Source: UMGS1601 sp900553335
GTDB taxonomy: Bacteria > Bacillota > Clostridia > Oscillospirales > Ruminococcaceae
Direction of reading: 5' to 3'
DNA: 64,000 bases
Assembly (NCBI GenBank): GCA_937920725.1
Contig: CALEUW010000021.1
Span: forward strand, 1 to 64,000
A program made the translations under genes and the position numbers. This document shows, piece after piece, positions 8,374 through 17,103 of this stretch (position 1 is its first letter; the number at the start of each line of letters is the position of its first letter). The notes under the pieces are model-generated. The model searched no databases. It worked only from the letters and a program-made list of their open reading frames with translations, and was not told the DNA's origin.

Positions 8374-8985
8374 TTAGATCGTGCTTATATTATTATAAAC
8401 CAAACTGCAAAGACTGTCAATAGTTGCCGACACGGATAAGATTGCCTCTAAAATCAAGAATTTCACAAGATAAAGCTTTGCGTTTTCCGAAACAGTGTAT
8501 ATTTTACTTTTGAATATAGCTCCAAAGCACTCGATGCTCATTCTATACGCTTCTCTCGTTCCGATCATCAGTGCATAACAGCTTATTACGGCAGACGGTA
8601 AAATAAGGATAAGCGCATATATAAAACCCTTTTGTCCCATAGACGAATAAAGCTCTGCAACGCTACAGCCTATGCCTAAGCCTTTATAAATAGGTACTAA
8701 AAGAACTACCGGAAAAGCAACTGCACAAAGTCCGCCTAAAAAAAGTATTGCAAGCAGTATTGTGGAATTAAAAAGCGATGTCATCATAACACTGATATAT
8801 GAAGAACCGCTTCTAAGACTCAAATAATCAGTATTAAGCTCATTTAAGCTTTCCGACAAAGGCTCGTTTTTTAATATGTATACTGTTGTTCCGACAAAAA
8901 CACCGATCAAAATCAAAATCATTATCGGTCTTAATGTTTTAAAACGTTTTTTTACATCTGTCGTTATTCTTGAAATTTCCTGCAT
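8374..8985 (-). CDS. spoIIM: Stage II sporulation protein M
   Basis: SpoIIM is a membrane component of the SpoIIDMP peptidoglycan-degrading machine that drives septal thinning and engulfment. The 203-residue protein has five hydrophobic segments (PIMILILIGVFVGTTVYIL near the N-terminus; STILLAILFLGGLCAVAF; YALILILPSAVISCYALMIG) and the family length of about 200-215 residues. The ATG at 8985 is chosen because GGAGGACAAATTTT precedes it; a longer upstream frame lacks a ribosome binding site. A sigma-E-like promoter lies 33-60 bp upstream, as expected for this gene. Confidence 0.85.
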   Translation of the reverse strand: MQEISRITTDVKKRFKTLRPIMILILIGVFVGTTVYILKNEPLSESLNELNTDYLSLRSGSSYISVMMTSLFNSTILLAILFLGGLCAVAFPVVLLVPIYKGLGIGCSVAELYSSMGQKGFIYALILILPSAVISCYALMIGTREAYRMSIECFGAIFKSKIYTVSENAKLYLVKFLILEAILSVSATIDSLCSLVYNNISTI

Positions 8986-9017
8986 AAAATTTGTCCTCCT
9001 GCATTTGTACTTTCTAA

Positions 9018-9045
9018 AGTATATGCAAAAGGACAAGGTTTATTC
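9018..9045 (-). promoter_or_regulatory. Probable sigma-E promoter of spoIIM
   Basis: On the minus strand GAATAAA, 13 bp, CATATACT. The -10 region GCATATACTTT is identical to that upstream of sipL in this window, and both genes belong to the mother-cell sporulation programme. It abuts the 3' end of proC. Confidence 0.5.
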
Positions 9046-9873
9046 TTATTTAGAAAGCTCATACGCTCTCTTAGTACAAGCCTCACAGGCATTTTTAGCG
9101 GTTGCTTCCAAACCGCCATCGTAAAGCTTTTCAAGACCTGCTATAGTAGTTCCTCCCTTTGAAGAAACCATCTTTATAAGCTCTTCTATGCTGTATCCGC
9201 TGTCGGTAATCATTTTTGCTGAACCGATAAGAGTCTGTGCAAAAAGCGTTTTTGAAACATCTTCATCAATTCCTACACTCTTCGCATAATCAATAAAAGA
9301 CTTTGAGTAAAGATAGATAAACGCAGGAGATGAACCGTTTATAGCTATAATCTCTTTCATCTTATTATTTGGTATTACAGCAACTTTTCCGCAGGAAGAA
9401 AAAATCTTGCAGACCAAATCAAATTCTTCCTCAGTTACAGGTTTTACTCCAGAAATCGCTGACGCTCCTTCTCCAAGCAAGAGAGGAGTGTTCGGCATTA
9501 CCAAAACTACTTTAGCGTTTTCTATAGTTTTTGATTTTATATATTCGCCCGTTATTCCGGCACAAATCGAAACTATTACGCTGTCATCAGTAATTTCGTT
9601 CTTAATAGCATCTAAAACATCATCTAACTGCTGGGGCTTTATCGCAAGAAACACAAATTTACATTTGCTCGCAAGCTCAGCAGCTGAAGAACATGCTGAA
9701 ACATTATATTTTTCAAGCTTTTTAAGCTTTTCACTATCATTGTCATATGCGGATATCTGTATACACGGGGAATCTGCACACATATCCGCATTTTCACAAA
9801 GTCCGCTTTCAGCAATGCCTTTTATAATAGCAAAGCCCATATTTCCGGCTCCTATAAATCCAACTCTCGTCAT
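9046..9873 (-). CDS. proC: Pyrroline-5-carboxylate reductase
   Basis: ProC makes the last step of proline synthesis, reducing pyrroline-5-carboxylate with NAD(P)H. The 275-residue form starts at ATG 9873, nine bases after an AAAGG box; a longer frame begins upstream without one. The N-terminal dinucleotide fold is clear (VGFIGAGNMGFAIIKGI). The C-terminal signature occurs as LIKMVSSKGGTTIAGLE, and KPQQLDDVL is also typical. No other proline gene is adjacent. It sits between spoIIM and folT on the same strand. Confidence 0.95.
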   Translation of the reverse strand: MTRVGFIGAGNMGFAIIKGIAESGLCENADMCADSPCIQISAYDNDSEKLKKLEKYNVSACSSAAELASKCKFVFLAIKPQQLDDVLDAIKNEITDDSVIVSICAGITGEYIKSKTIENAKVVLVMPNTPLLLGEGASAISGVKPVTEEEFDLVCKIFSSCGKVAVIPNNKMKEIIAINGSSPAFIYLYSKSFIDYAKSVGIDEDVSKTLFAQTLIGSAKMITDSGYSIEELIKMVSSKGGTTIAGLEKLYDGGLEATAKNACEACTKRAYELSK

Positions 9874-9939
9874 ATTACTCATCCTTTCATGTTTTTCAAT
9901 AAGGAATTGTCCGCCATTATAACACAATTTAACCGTCGG

Positions 9940-10557
9940 CTATGCTGACGCTCTTGAAAAGCTCTTATTGAATATCAAAAGCGCCAACGGCAGAAGAATA
10001 AACATCATCGGGATATCAACTATCAGCTCCAAAATATTCTTTGTCGTTCTGGCAATAATCGCTTCACTGTAAACGCTGTCAGGAATAAAACCGTAATACA
10101 TGTTAAGTTTAGTGTTTATGAAGATATTTATAATAACAACGTCTAAAAGCCTTGCACAAACCATCTTTACAAACAATGTTATATCGGTTGATTTCTTGTC
10201 GCTGTTTCGTACAAATACAAGCGAGTGAGCGTCAGCACGTCTGTAAAGGCAAATTCCGTAAATAAGTCCCTGAAGCATTGCAACGGGAACATATGCCCAC
10301 AAAAAGCCGCCGTCCGGATGAACCAAAAAGCCTGCTATATCGCAAAGGGCACCCGAAAAGAACGCCACCGTAGGTCCAAACAACATTCCGATAATCGCAA
10401 TTGCCAAAAATGCAAAATTGATTTTAAACATCGGTGTGCTGATTGAAAGCGATTCAATTAATACCGAGATCGCAATTAACACACCTGTAAGCGCTATGCA
10501 CCTTACCTTCTTAAATTCCCTTGCCGATTCTGCGAACAAAAACAAAAAGCTCTTCAT
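9940..10557 (-). CDS. folT: ECF transporter substrate-binding subunit, folate type
   Basis: This 205-residue integral membrane protein has the S-component pattern: an N-terminal cytoplasmic segment, then RCIALTGVLIAISVLIES, INFAFLAIAIIGMLFGPTVAF, a GxLxDIxGF-like stretch (GALCDIAGFLVHPDGGF) and three further helices. S components give vitamin specificity to the shared EcfAA'T energy module, which is not in this window. The folate assignment rests on the tetrahydrofolate riboswitch in the leader and on resemblance to the FolT family. The start at 10557 follows AAGGAGG; the longer upstream frame would run into the riboswitch region. Confidence 0.88.
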   Translation of the reverse strand: MKSFLFLFAESAREFKKVRCIALTGVLIAISVLIESLSISTPMFKINFAFLAIAIIGMLFGPTVAFFSGALCDIAGFLVHPDGGFLWAYVPVAMLQGLIYGICLYRRADAHSLVFVRNSDKKSTDITLFVKMVCARLLDVVIINIFINTKLNMYYGFIPDSVYSEAIIARTTKNILELIVDIPMMFILLPLALLIFNKSFSRASA

Positions 10558-10625
10558 TTTTAAAACCTCCTTAAATAATATGCCTTGTGCATATTGGAGC
10601 ATAATGAAAAGCTTCGATATGCATT

Positions 10626-10725
10626 CAGCGGGATGCAAAAGTCAAACCGCAAGCTTTTCGCTTTTCGTTTAAACAGCAACTCCCCGTCTGTTTATCACTT
10701 AACGCTTGACCTTCTACTCTGTAAT
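10626..10725 (-). promoter_or_regulatory. Tetrahydrofolate (THF) riboswitch
   Basis: The minus strand contains the conserved blocks of the folT THF riboswitch in order: AGAGTAGA, GCGTTAAGTG, GACGGGGAGTTG, ACGAAAAGC, then TTTGCATCCCGCT. A closing stem pairs the beginning and end of the element. It lies in the 5' leader of the ECF folate transporter gene, the usual location. THF binding would lower transporter expression. Confidence 0.9.
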
Positions 10726-10782
10726 GCTTTTTATTTAATTTTTATCTAAAGCCGTATATCTTTACGGCGATAAACCTTAGTA

Positions 10783-11745
10783 TTAATATGTTGTATCATT
10801 CAAAATCTTGTAAAGCTCATCTTCAAAAGGCTTCTTCATAGACAGAGCCTCCTGAATATCCACATCGTAAATGTGATTATCCTTAAGTCCTACAACTCTG
10901 TTGCCGATTCCCTTTTCCAAAAGCTCAACTGCATGGTAACCCATCTGTGTAGCAACAACTCTATCTCTTAATGTTGGAGAACCGCCTCTTTGAACATGTC
11001 CAAGAATAGTAGCCCTTGATTCAATTCCTGTCTTTGCTTCAATATCCTTAGCAATCTGCTCTGCGTTGCCGATTCCCTCTGATACAATAAGTACCGAATG
11101 AGATTTTCCGGCAGCTCGATTTTCAAGAATGCCTTTTATAATTTCGTCAATGTCAAAGCCTTTTTCAACAACAATTGCCGCTTCAGCACCTACTGCAACC
11201 GCAACGTTTACTGCTATATATCCTGCATTTCTGCCCATTACCTCTACAACTGAACATCTGTCATGCGACTGCGTCGTATCCTTAAGCTTATCAACCATTT
11301 CCATTGCTGTGTTCATTGCAGTATCATATCCGATAGTATATTCTGTACAAGCAATATCATTGTCGATCGTTCCCGGAAGCCCTATACAAGGAATTCCGTG
11401 CGCCGAAAGATCAGCAGCACCTCTGAAAGAACCATCTCCTCCGATAACAACGATTCCATCAAGTCCAAGCTCATTAGCCTTTCTTACCGCTTTCATAACA
11501 CCCTCTTCAGTCTTAAACTCAAGACATCTTGCGGTGTAAAGAATAGTTCCGCCTCTTTGAACGATACCGGAAACCGTGCGAGCGCTCATTTCAATAATTT
11601 CGCCCTTAATAAGTCCGTTATATCCTCTTAAAATTCCTATAACGTTCATGCCTTTGTTAAGCGCTGCTCTTGTAACAGCTCTTACAGCCGCATTCATTCC
11701 CGGAGCATCTCCTCCGCTCGTTAAAATACCTATTGTCTTAGCCAT
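10783..11745 (-). CDS. pfkA: ATP-dependent 6-phosphofructokinase
   Basis: PfkA phosphorylates fructose 6-phosphate to fructose 1,6-bisphosphate, the committed step of glycolysis. The 320-residue length is that of bacterial ATP-PFK. Motifs in order: ILTSGGDAPGMNAAVRA (ATP site), VVIGGDGSFRGA, IGLPGTIDNDI with the catalytic Asp, GYDTAMNT and VEVMGRNAGYIA. G in GGDG favours ATP rather than pyrophosphate as donor. A GGAGGATGATTAA sequence precedes the ATG. It is single, on the minus strand, between the folate transporter and the pseudokinase. Confidence 0.97.
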   Translation of the reverse strand: MAKTIGILTSGGDAPGMNAAVRAVTRAALNKGMNVIGILRGYNGLIKGEIIEMSARTVSGIVQRGGTILYTARCLEFKTEEGVMKAVRKANELGLDGIVVIGGDGSFRGAADLSAHGIPCIGLPGTIDNDIACTEYTIGYDTAMNTAMEMVDKLKDTTQSHDRCSVVEVMGRNAGYIAVNVAVAVGAEAAIVVEKGFDIDEIIKGILENRAAGKSHSVLIVSEGIGNAEQIAKDIEAKTGIESRATILGHVQRGGSPTLRDRVVATQMGYHAVELLEKGIGNRVVGLKDNHIYDVDIQEALSMKKPFEDELYKILNDTTY

Positions 11746-11901
11746 TTAATCATCCTCCGAAAGCAAAATCATACATATATATAGTACCATAATTATCGAA
11801 AAAGTCAACCTAAAAACCGCTTATTTTTCATAATTTCTACAATTCAAACAGCTTTCCGTAATTTTACCTACAGAAAGCTGTATATTTTTAAGTGTTATTG
11901 T

Positions 11902-13629
11902 TTATTGATCGCTGCCAGTAGAAATATATACCGTTACCTGCTCTTTCTCAAATACATTTACTGAATCTCCTGCTTTTATTTCCTTGTCATTTAAAGTTAC
12001 TCTTGAAATATATCCGTAAGAAACGCTGTCATTCGGCTCATACTCATAGTAGTAAGAAATACCGTTATTTGCAAGCTCCGTCAAATAATCTCCCGATGCG
12101 ATACCCTCATATGACGGAAGCTCCGTCTTTCCGCTTCCGATGCTTATCTCAAGTTCAAGCGTCAAACCTCCCGTAGGATTATACTCAGCGTCAGCAGGAA
12201 TACTTTGACTTACAATCATTCCCTCATCGTAGTCTTCACTTGAAACTTCAATTGTATTTATAGCGAAATCGCTTTGAATAGACTCAATAATACTTTCGTA
12301 ATAAAGTCCGACCAGATCGGGCATTATTGCACCAGTTCCGTAATCCTCACTGGTTGGCTGAACTTCTGTGGTTTCTGCTTCGGTTTGACTCTGTTCATCA
12401 GTAGAAACACTGTCGCTCGGTTCAGTCGTCAGCGTTATATTAGAAGAAGATGATCCGCCGTCAGTATTTGGAGTAAACATGCTTGCCAATAAATAAAGAC
12501 CTATTCCAACGATCACTGCCAGCACAACTGCCGTAACTATTGTTTTTGTGAGAGTTGCTCCGCCTTCTTCGCTGTACTCCTCTTCATCGTCAGATTCTGT
12601 CGGCTGAGCATCGAAACTTTCGCTTCGCTGCTTTGCTATAAGCTGAGTAGAGCCTTTTTGATGCTCTACCAGGTTTGGCTGCTCAAAAAGCCTTGTTACA
12701 AGCTCAGTAATAGTCTGGATTCGTTCTTTATAGTCAATCGCAAGTCCCTGCATTATCACATCAGAAACATGCTTAGGAACGTCTGGGTTTTCCTGCCAAA
12801 GCGGGGCCAGCTTATCTATATCCTTTCTCTGAATACCGCTCGGCGGAGCAATGCCTGAAAGTATCTTATATAAAACTGCACATATACCGTATACATCAGT
12901 ATACGCTCCAAGCCAATCCGCACCCTGATACTGCTCAGGAGCAGCATATCCCGGATTCAAATCCGGAGTGAGATCGCTGTTATAAACCTTAGTTGCAGCA
13001 ATCGAAAATCCAACAAGCCTTATTTCACCCTTACTTGTGATTATCGTATTCTCCGGAGAAATTCCACCGTGGATAATACCGCTGTTGTGTATAAGACTGA
13101 GCGTTGTAAACATTGGAGGAAACAGTCTTTTAACCTGTGCCCATGTTAGCTTATTGCCAGACTTGAAAAACTTCTTAAGAGTAATTCCCTCAATATACGG
13201 CATAACAGCATACATAGTATTGTTAGCTGCAAACATATCAGTTGCAGGAACAATATTTGAGAGATTTCTCATTCTCGAAAGAATCTTATTAAGCTCCGCA
13301 AATTCCGCCATATAGGTCTTGTATTTCTCAACGCTTGAGGAAGACACAATAACCTTTGTCTTATCAGCATTTCTTGTACAAATGCTTTCGGGCATATACT
13401 CATGAATTACTACCTTTTCTTCATTCTTCATGTCATAGCCTATATATGAAGCTCCCTCGCCGTTATATGATAAAACCTTGCCGACAAGATACCTGTCATC
13501 CAACACCGTTTTCGGCGGAAGATATATTTTTATATACGGCGAATCTGCCGTGTAACTGCAATAAGAGCAGCTTTTATCCTCGTTGAGCTTATTCATGCAG
13601 CCCATACAAAGATCATTTAAATAATCCAT
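11902..13629 (-). CDS. Membrane PASTA-type pseudokinase
   Basis: Starting at ATG 13629 behind GGAGG, the 575-residue protein has an N-terminal zinc-ribbon-like motif (CMGCMNKL, CSYCSY). A Ser/Thr kinase fold follows (about residues 35-310), then a linker, one membrane helix (TIVTAVVLAVIVGIGLYLL), an acidic Ser/Thr-rich stretch and PASTA-like extracellular repeats (MPDLVGLYYESIIESIQ). The kinase fold lacks its catalytic residues: the VAIK lysine is His (VVIHEYMPE), HRDxKPEN reads HGGISPEN, and DFG reads GFS. Genuine PASTA kinases (PrkC/Stk) sense muropeptides, and their active sites match consensus. This one is therefore probably a signalling scaffold or sensor rather than an enzyme. The pseudokinase call is from sequence; the role is inferred. 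Confidence 0.8.
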   Translation of the reverse strand: MDYLNDLCMGCMNKLNEDKSCSYCSYTADSPYIKIYLPPKTVLDDRYLVGKVLSYNGEGASYIGYDMKNEEKVVIHEYMPESICTRNADKTKVIVSSSSVEKYKTYMAEFAELNKILSRMRNLSNIVPATDMFAANNTMYAVMPYIEGITLKKFFKSGNKLTWAQVKRLFPPMFTTLSLIHNSGIIHGGISPENTIITSKGEIRLVGFSIAATKVYNSDLTPDLNPGYAAPEQYQGADWLGAYTDVYGICAVLYKILSGIAPPSGIQRKDIDKLAPLWQENPDVPKHVSDVIMQGLAIDYKERIQTITELVTRLFEQPNLVEHQKGSTQLIAKQRSESFDAQPTESDDEEEYSEEGGATLTKTIVTAVVLAVIVGIGLYLLASMFTPNTDGGSSSSNITLTTEPSDSVSTDEQSQTEAETTEVQPTSEDYGTGAIMPDLVGLYYESIIESIQSDFAINTIEVSSEDYDEGMIVSQSIPADAEYNPTGGLTLELEISIGSGKTELPSYEGIASGDYLTELANNGISYYYEYEPNDSVSYGYISRVTLNDKEIKAGDSVNVFEKEQVTVYISTGSDQ

Positions 13630-13846
13630 AAAATCCTCCATCCTTAAACTCCAATGCCCCGTATAAAGGCGGCATATAGGCATGAATATCAGTAAAATTA
13701 TTGTATCAACTATGATTTTCAAAGTCAATGTTTTCTTTGAAACTGTATACTTTCAGCAATAATTTGTTTTATTTTTGTAACAAATAAATATAGTTTGTCA
13801 TAAATAAATCTCCTATTATCATAAGCATATAGAGGTTTGATATTTC

Positions 13847-13967
13847 TTTCAATAAGGAGCACAGCCCCGTTATCCAACGCTTTCAACGGGGATTGTATCC
13901 CCCACACTGAAAATTAGCGGAACCCGCCGCCTCTATTGGGTGCAGTAGACAACTTAATTTAGTCATA
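13847..13967. repeat. Dispersed intergenic repeat, copy A
   Basis: About 120 bp with the ordered blocks TTCAATAAG, CAGCCCCGTTATCCAACG, ACGGGGATTGTATCCCC, CTGAAA, AACCCGCCGCCTCTAT and CTTAATTTAGT. The same blocks recur in the same order at 54769-54890. No reading frame is conserved between the copies, and internal palindromes suggest a structured RNA or a MITE-like element. It fills much of the gap upstream of the pseudokinase gene. Confidence 0.6.
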
Positions 13968-13975
13968 AAGCAAAA

Positions 13976-14032
13976 TCAGCGTACTGCAAAGTCAAGGAAA
14001 TCTCCCTGATTTTAATAATACTGTACGCTGAT
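13976..14032 (-). terminator. Long-loop inverted repeat after the zinc-ribbon gene
   Basis: ATCAGCGTAC and GTACGCTGAT flank a 37-bp loop that itself holds a small hairpin (TCAAGGAAATCTCCCTGA). It lies just past the stop codon of the minus-strand zinc-ribbon membrane gene and may be its terminator, although no long T run follows. Confidence 0.35.
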
Positions 14033-14048
14033 AAAAAATATTCATAGT

Positions 14049-14798
14049 TTAAAATCCCGCAGGATAAACAGTTTGTGTCTTTGAAGAAATGTATTCACCG
14101 TCTTTTGTCTGAACAGTAAGCATTCTCGCCTGCTCATTATCTGCTGTGTCTGTGTAGTAATACTTGTATGTATAATTTATAACATCATCGTCTTTGTATT
14201 CAACCTTATACGGATCCAGGCCGATAGCATTTTTAACTGACCTAAAATTATCTCCTGACGAGAAAGTGCTTAGCTTTATTTCTTCTTTTGTTTCTATTCC
14301 TTTATAGGTTTCCTTCATAACAGTAAAATCATATAAAATTACAGAATCGACAACTCCGTCCTCTTCAAAAACAGTTATCAGCCATTCCGGCATCTTTACT
14401 CCGTCAACTCTCAGAGAATCTCCGGATTCATTTAAATATGAAAACTTTATGTAGTCAGTCACTCCGGAATAAGTTGATTTTTCCTTAAGGCTGATATTTT
14501 CAAGCTTAAAAATATCACTCGTTTTATGACCTATTCCTCCTGACAAAGTTTCGGCAAGCTCTTCACTTTCGCTTTTGGAAAACTCAATCACCAAAACAAC
14601 TACCAAAAACAACAAAATGAGCGCTACTAAAGCAAGTCCGATCAAAGCGGTTTTTTTATTTTTAGGTTTAAACCATGCGTTTGTCGCTGCCTCCTCGTCA
14701 TCTTTTACAGCGATGTTCTGGTCACTCAGAGAATAACCGCAGTTTATGCAGTATTTTTCTTCTATCGCATTATTTGTTTTACACTTTGGGCAAATCAT
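14049..14798 (-). CDS. Zinc-ribbon single-pass membrane protein
   Basis: This 249-residue protein begins with a double CxxC zinc ribbon (MICPKCKTNN, YCINCGYSL). It then has an acidic linker and one transmembrane helix (KTALIGLALVALILLFLVVVLVI, about residues 49-71). The remaining 170 or so residues are extracytoplasmic and not recognised. The layout (zinc ribbon, helix, outer domain) matches widespread Firmicutes proteins of unknown role. It sits 18 bp downstream of the topoisomerase A-subunit gene on the same strand. The next gene on the strand, the pseudokinase, also has an N-terminal zinc-binding motif and a membrane helix. Confidence 0.65.
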   Translation of the reverse strand: MICPKCKTNNAIEEKYCINCGYSLSDQNIAVKDDEEAATNAWFKPKNKKTALIGLALVALILLFLVVVLVIEFSKSESEELAETLSGGIGHKTSDIFKLENISLKEKSTYSGVTDYIKFSYLNESGDSLRVDGVKMPEWLITVFEEDGVVDSVILYDFTVMKETYKGIETKEEIKLSTFSSGDNFRSVKNAIGLDPYKVEYKDDDVINYTYKYYYTDTADNEQARMLTVQTKDGEYISSKTQTVYPAGF

Positions 14799-14816
14799 AG
14801 CAGCACCTCTTTTTCT

Positions 14817-17054
14817 TTAAAAAGTCAACTGGTCCGGATCCTCTAAATCCTTAGCAAAAGAACCTGCAGCAGGAATATTTTTAACCTTATACTTACTAAG
14901 CTCTGCCGCCTTTTCATCATCAATAATAAATGCTTTATGCAAAAGGTTTTTTCCTTTTAACGTAAGCGCATTAACACCTATCGTATCTCTTGACGACTTA
15001 GTCATTATCATTCCTGTATTGAAAATTATCATTCTCTCATTGGTTGATTTAAGCATCAGATTTACATCTTCTTTAATGTAGAACGCCTCAACAAGCTTTG
15101 ATTTTGAACCGTATGCATTAGCAAGCTTTTTTCTGTTTGTTTTCGTTTCATATGACTTCAGGCTGACTTTTGCAACCTTTCCGTTTTCAAACACAAAAAT
15201 CATATACCCGCTGTAATCGGTTGTATTCACCATGTACTTACAGTTTTCTTCCGCATCGAAACCAAGCTTTGCGGGGACAAAATCTCCAAGCGCAGATGCT
15301 TTGGTATCGGAAAAGTCACTTGCCTTTGTTTTGTAAACGCTGGATTTATCGGTGAAGAACAAAAGCTCCGATCGGTTAGAAGACTCAATCTCCTGCACTA
15401 TAACATCACCGTCTTTGAGCTTATGATTATTTGACATTCTCAAAGACTGCGGAGTAATCTTTTTAAAATAACCGCTTCTTGATAAAAAGAAAGTACATTT
15501 ATAATCGTCCACTTCCTCTTCAACCGGCAGCTCCTCCTCATCCCCTGAAAAATAAAGCTCTGTTTTTCTCGGTTTTCCGTATTTCTTTGAAACATTTGAA
15601 AGCTCGCTTATTATTATATTTTTTACTCTTCTGTCGCTTTCTAAAATCGCTTCCATATCGGCAATTTCAGATACGATATCCGTTATTTCCTGAGTTCTTT
15701 TTAAAATATACTCTCTGTTTAAATGGCGAAGCTTAATTTCTGCGACATATTCCGCCTGAATCTCGTCAATCGAAAAACCTATCATCAGGTTTGGAACAAC
15801 ATCAGACTCTTCCTCTGTTTCGCGGACTATTTTTATAGCCTTATCTATATCGAGAAGAATCTTTTCAAGTCCCCTTAAAAGATGAAGCTTGTCCTTTTTC
15901 TTTTTAAGGTCATGAGAAACACGTCTTTTAATACAGTCTTTTCTGAAGGCGATCCATTCTTTCAAAATGTCATAAACTCCCATAACTTTTGGGTATCCAT
16001 GCACAAGAATATTAAAGTTACATGAAAAAGTATCACGAAGAGGCGTCATTTTATAAAGCTTCTGCATCAGCTTGTCAGGATCAACTCCACGCTTTAAATC
16101 TATCGCTATTTTAAGGCCGTCAAGGTCTGTTTCATCTCGTATATACTGTATTTCTTTTATCTTACCGAGCTTAATTAATGATACTATCTTTTCGATTATA
16201 GCTTCAATTGTAGTAGTCGGCGGAATTTCGGTTATCTCAATTACATTGTCCTTTTTATCATAAGAGTATTTTGCTTTCACCTTAAGTGAACCTCTTCCGG
16301 TTCTGTATATCTTATCGAGTTCCTCTTCATCATAGAGCATTGACGCTCCCGTTGAAAAGTCAGGGCCTTTAAGCGTTTCCAGCAAATTGAAATCCGGATT
16401 TTTCATATAAGCGATAGTAGACTCACAAAGCTCAGTCAGATTAAATGAGCATACGTTGCTCGCCATTGAAACTCCGATTCCGACATTTGAATTAACTAAA
16501 ATAGACGGAAATGTTGCAGGTAAAAGTGTAGGCTCCGACATTGTATTATCATAGTTCGGAACAAAGTCAACGGTATCCTTATCTATATCGGAAAACAGTT
16601 CGGCACATATAGGCTCAAGCTTAACCTCAGTATAACGTGATGCGGCATATGCCATATCTCTTGAATAAGCTTTTCCGAAGTTTCCCTTTGAATCTACATA
16701 AGGGTGCAAGAGCGCCTCATTTCCTCTCGCCATTCTTACCATTGTTTCATAAATTGCCGCGTCACCGTGCGGATTGAGCTTCATAGTCTGTCCTACAACA
16801 TTTGCACTTTTTGTTCTCGTGCCGCTCAAAAGCCCCATTTTATACATTGTATAAAGGAGCTTTCTGTGCGACGGCTTAAACCCATCAATCTCAGGAAACG
16901 CACGGGATACTATTACACTCATAGCATAAGGCATATAATTTTTTTCAAGCGTTTCGGTTATGCGTTCCCTGACAACCTGTCCTGCTCCCTCAATAAATGC
17001 GTTTTTCATCGGGTTCTTTTTTATTTTAGGTTGAGTGTTTTTCTTTTTTGCCAT
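14817..17054 (-). CDS. Type IIA DNA topoisomerase subunit A (ParC/GyrA family)
   Basis: The A subunit cuts and rejoins DNA through a tyrosyl-phosphodiester bond. The 745-residue protein has the breakage-reunion domain from about residue 30 (YAMSVIVSRAFPEIDGFKPSHRKLLYTM) and the catalytic Tyr in AASRYTEVKL. A coiled-coil tower follows, then a C-terminal beta-pinwheel domain including SGYFKKITPQSLRMSN. The length and lack of a clear GyrA box favour a topoisomerase IV-type or specialised enzyme over gyrase, but I do not assign parC firmly. The partner B subunit is encoded 49 bp upstream on the same strand, so the two are probably co-transcribed. Confidence 0.85.
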   Translation of the reverse strand: MAKKKNTQPKIKKNPMKNAFIEGAGQVVRERITETLEKNYMPYAMSVIVSRAFPEIDGFKPSHRKLLYTMYKMGLLSGTRTKSANVVGQTMKLNPHGDAAIYETMVRMARGNEALLHPYVDSKGNFGKAYSRDMAYAASRYTEVKLEPICAELFSDIDKDTVDFVPNYDNTMSEPTLLPATFPSILVNSNVGIGVSMASNVCSFNLTELCESTIAYMKNPDFNLLETLKGPDFSTGASMLYDEEELDKIYRTGRGSLKVKAKYSYDKKDNVIEITEIPPTTTIEAIIEKIVSLIKLGKIKEIQYIRDETDLDGLKIAIDLKRGVDPDKLMQKLYKMTPLRDTFSCNFNILVHGYPKVMGVYDILKEWIAFRKDCIKRRVSHDLKKKKDKLHLLRGLEKILLDIDKAIKIVRETEEESDVVPNLMIGFSIDEIQAEYVAEIKLRHLNREYILKRTQEITDIVSEIADMEAILESDRRVKNIIISELSNVSKKYGKPRKTELYFSGDEEELPVEEEVDDYKCTFFLSRSGYFKKITPQSLRMSNNHKLKDGDVIVQEIESSNRSELLFFTDKSSVYKTKASDFSDTKASALGDFVPAKLGFDAEENCKYMVNTTDYSGYMIFVFENGKVAKVSLKSYETKTNRKKLANAYGSKSKLVEAFYIKEDVNLMLKSTNERMIIFNTGMIMTKSSRDTIGVNALTLKGKNLLHKAFIIDDEKAAELSKYKVKNIPAAGSFAKDLEDPDQLTF

Positions 17055-17103
17055 TTATGTTTTACTCTCCTTTAGAGGATTGATTTTTATATTTCGGTTT
17101 ATC

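Noticed and set aside
7325..9036. Open frames on the plus strand over yesL and spoIIM, and similar antisense frames across the window
   Set aside because: They lack ribosome binding sites and follow codon-position bias of the real genes on the other strand.
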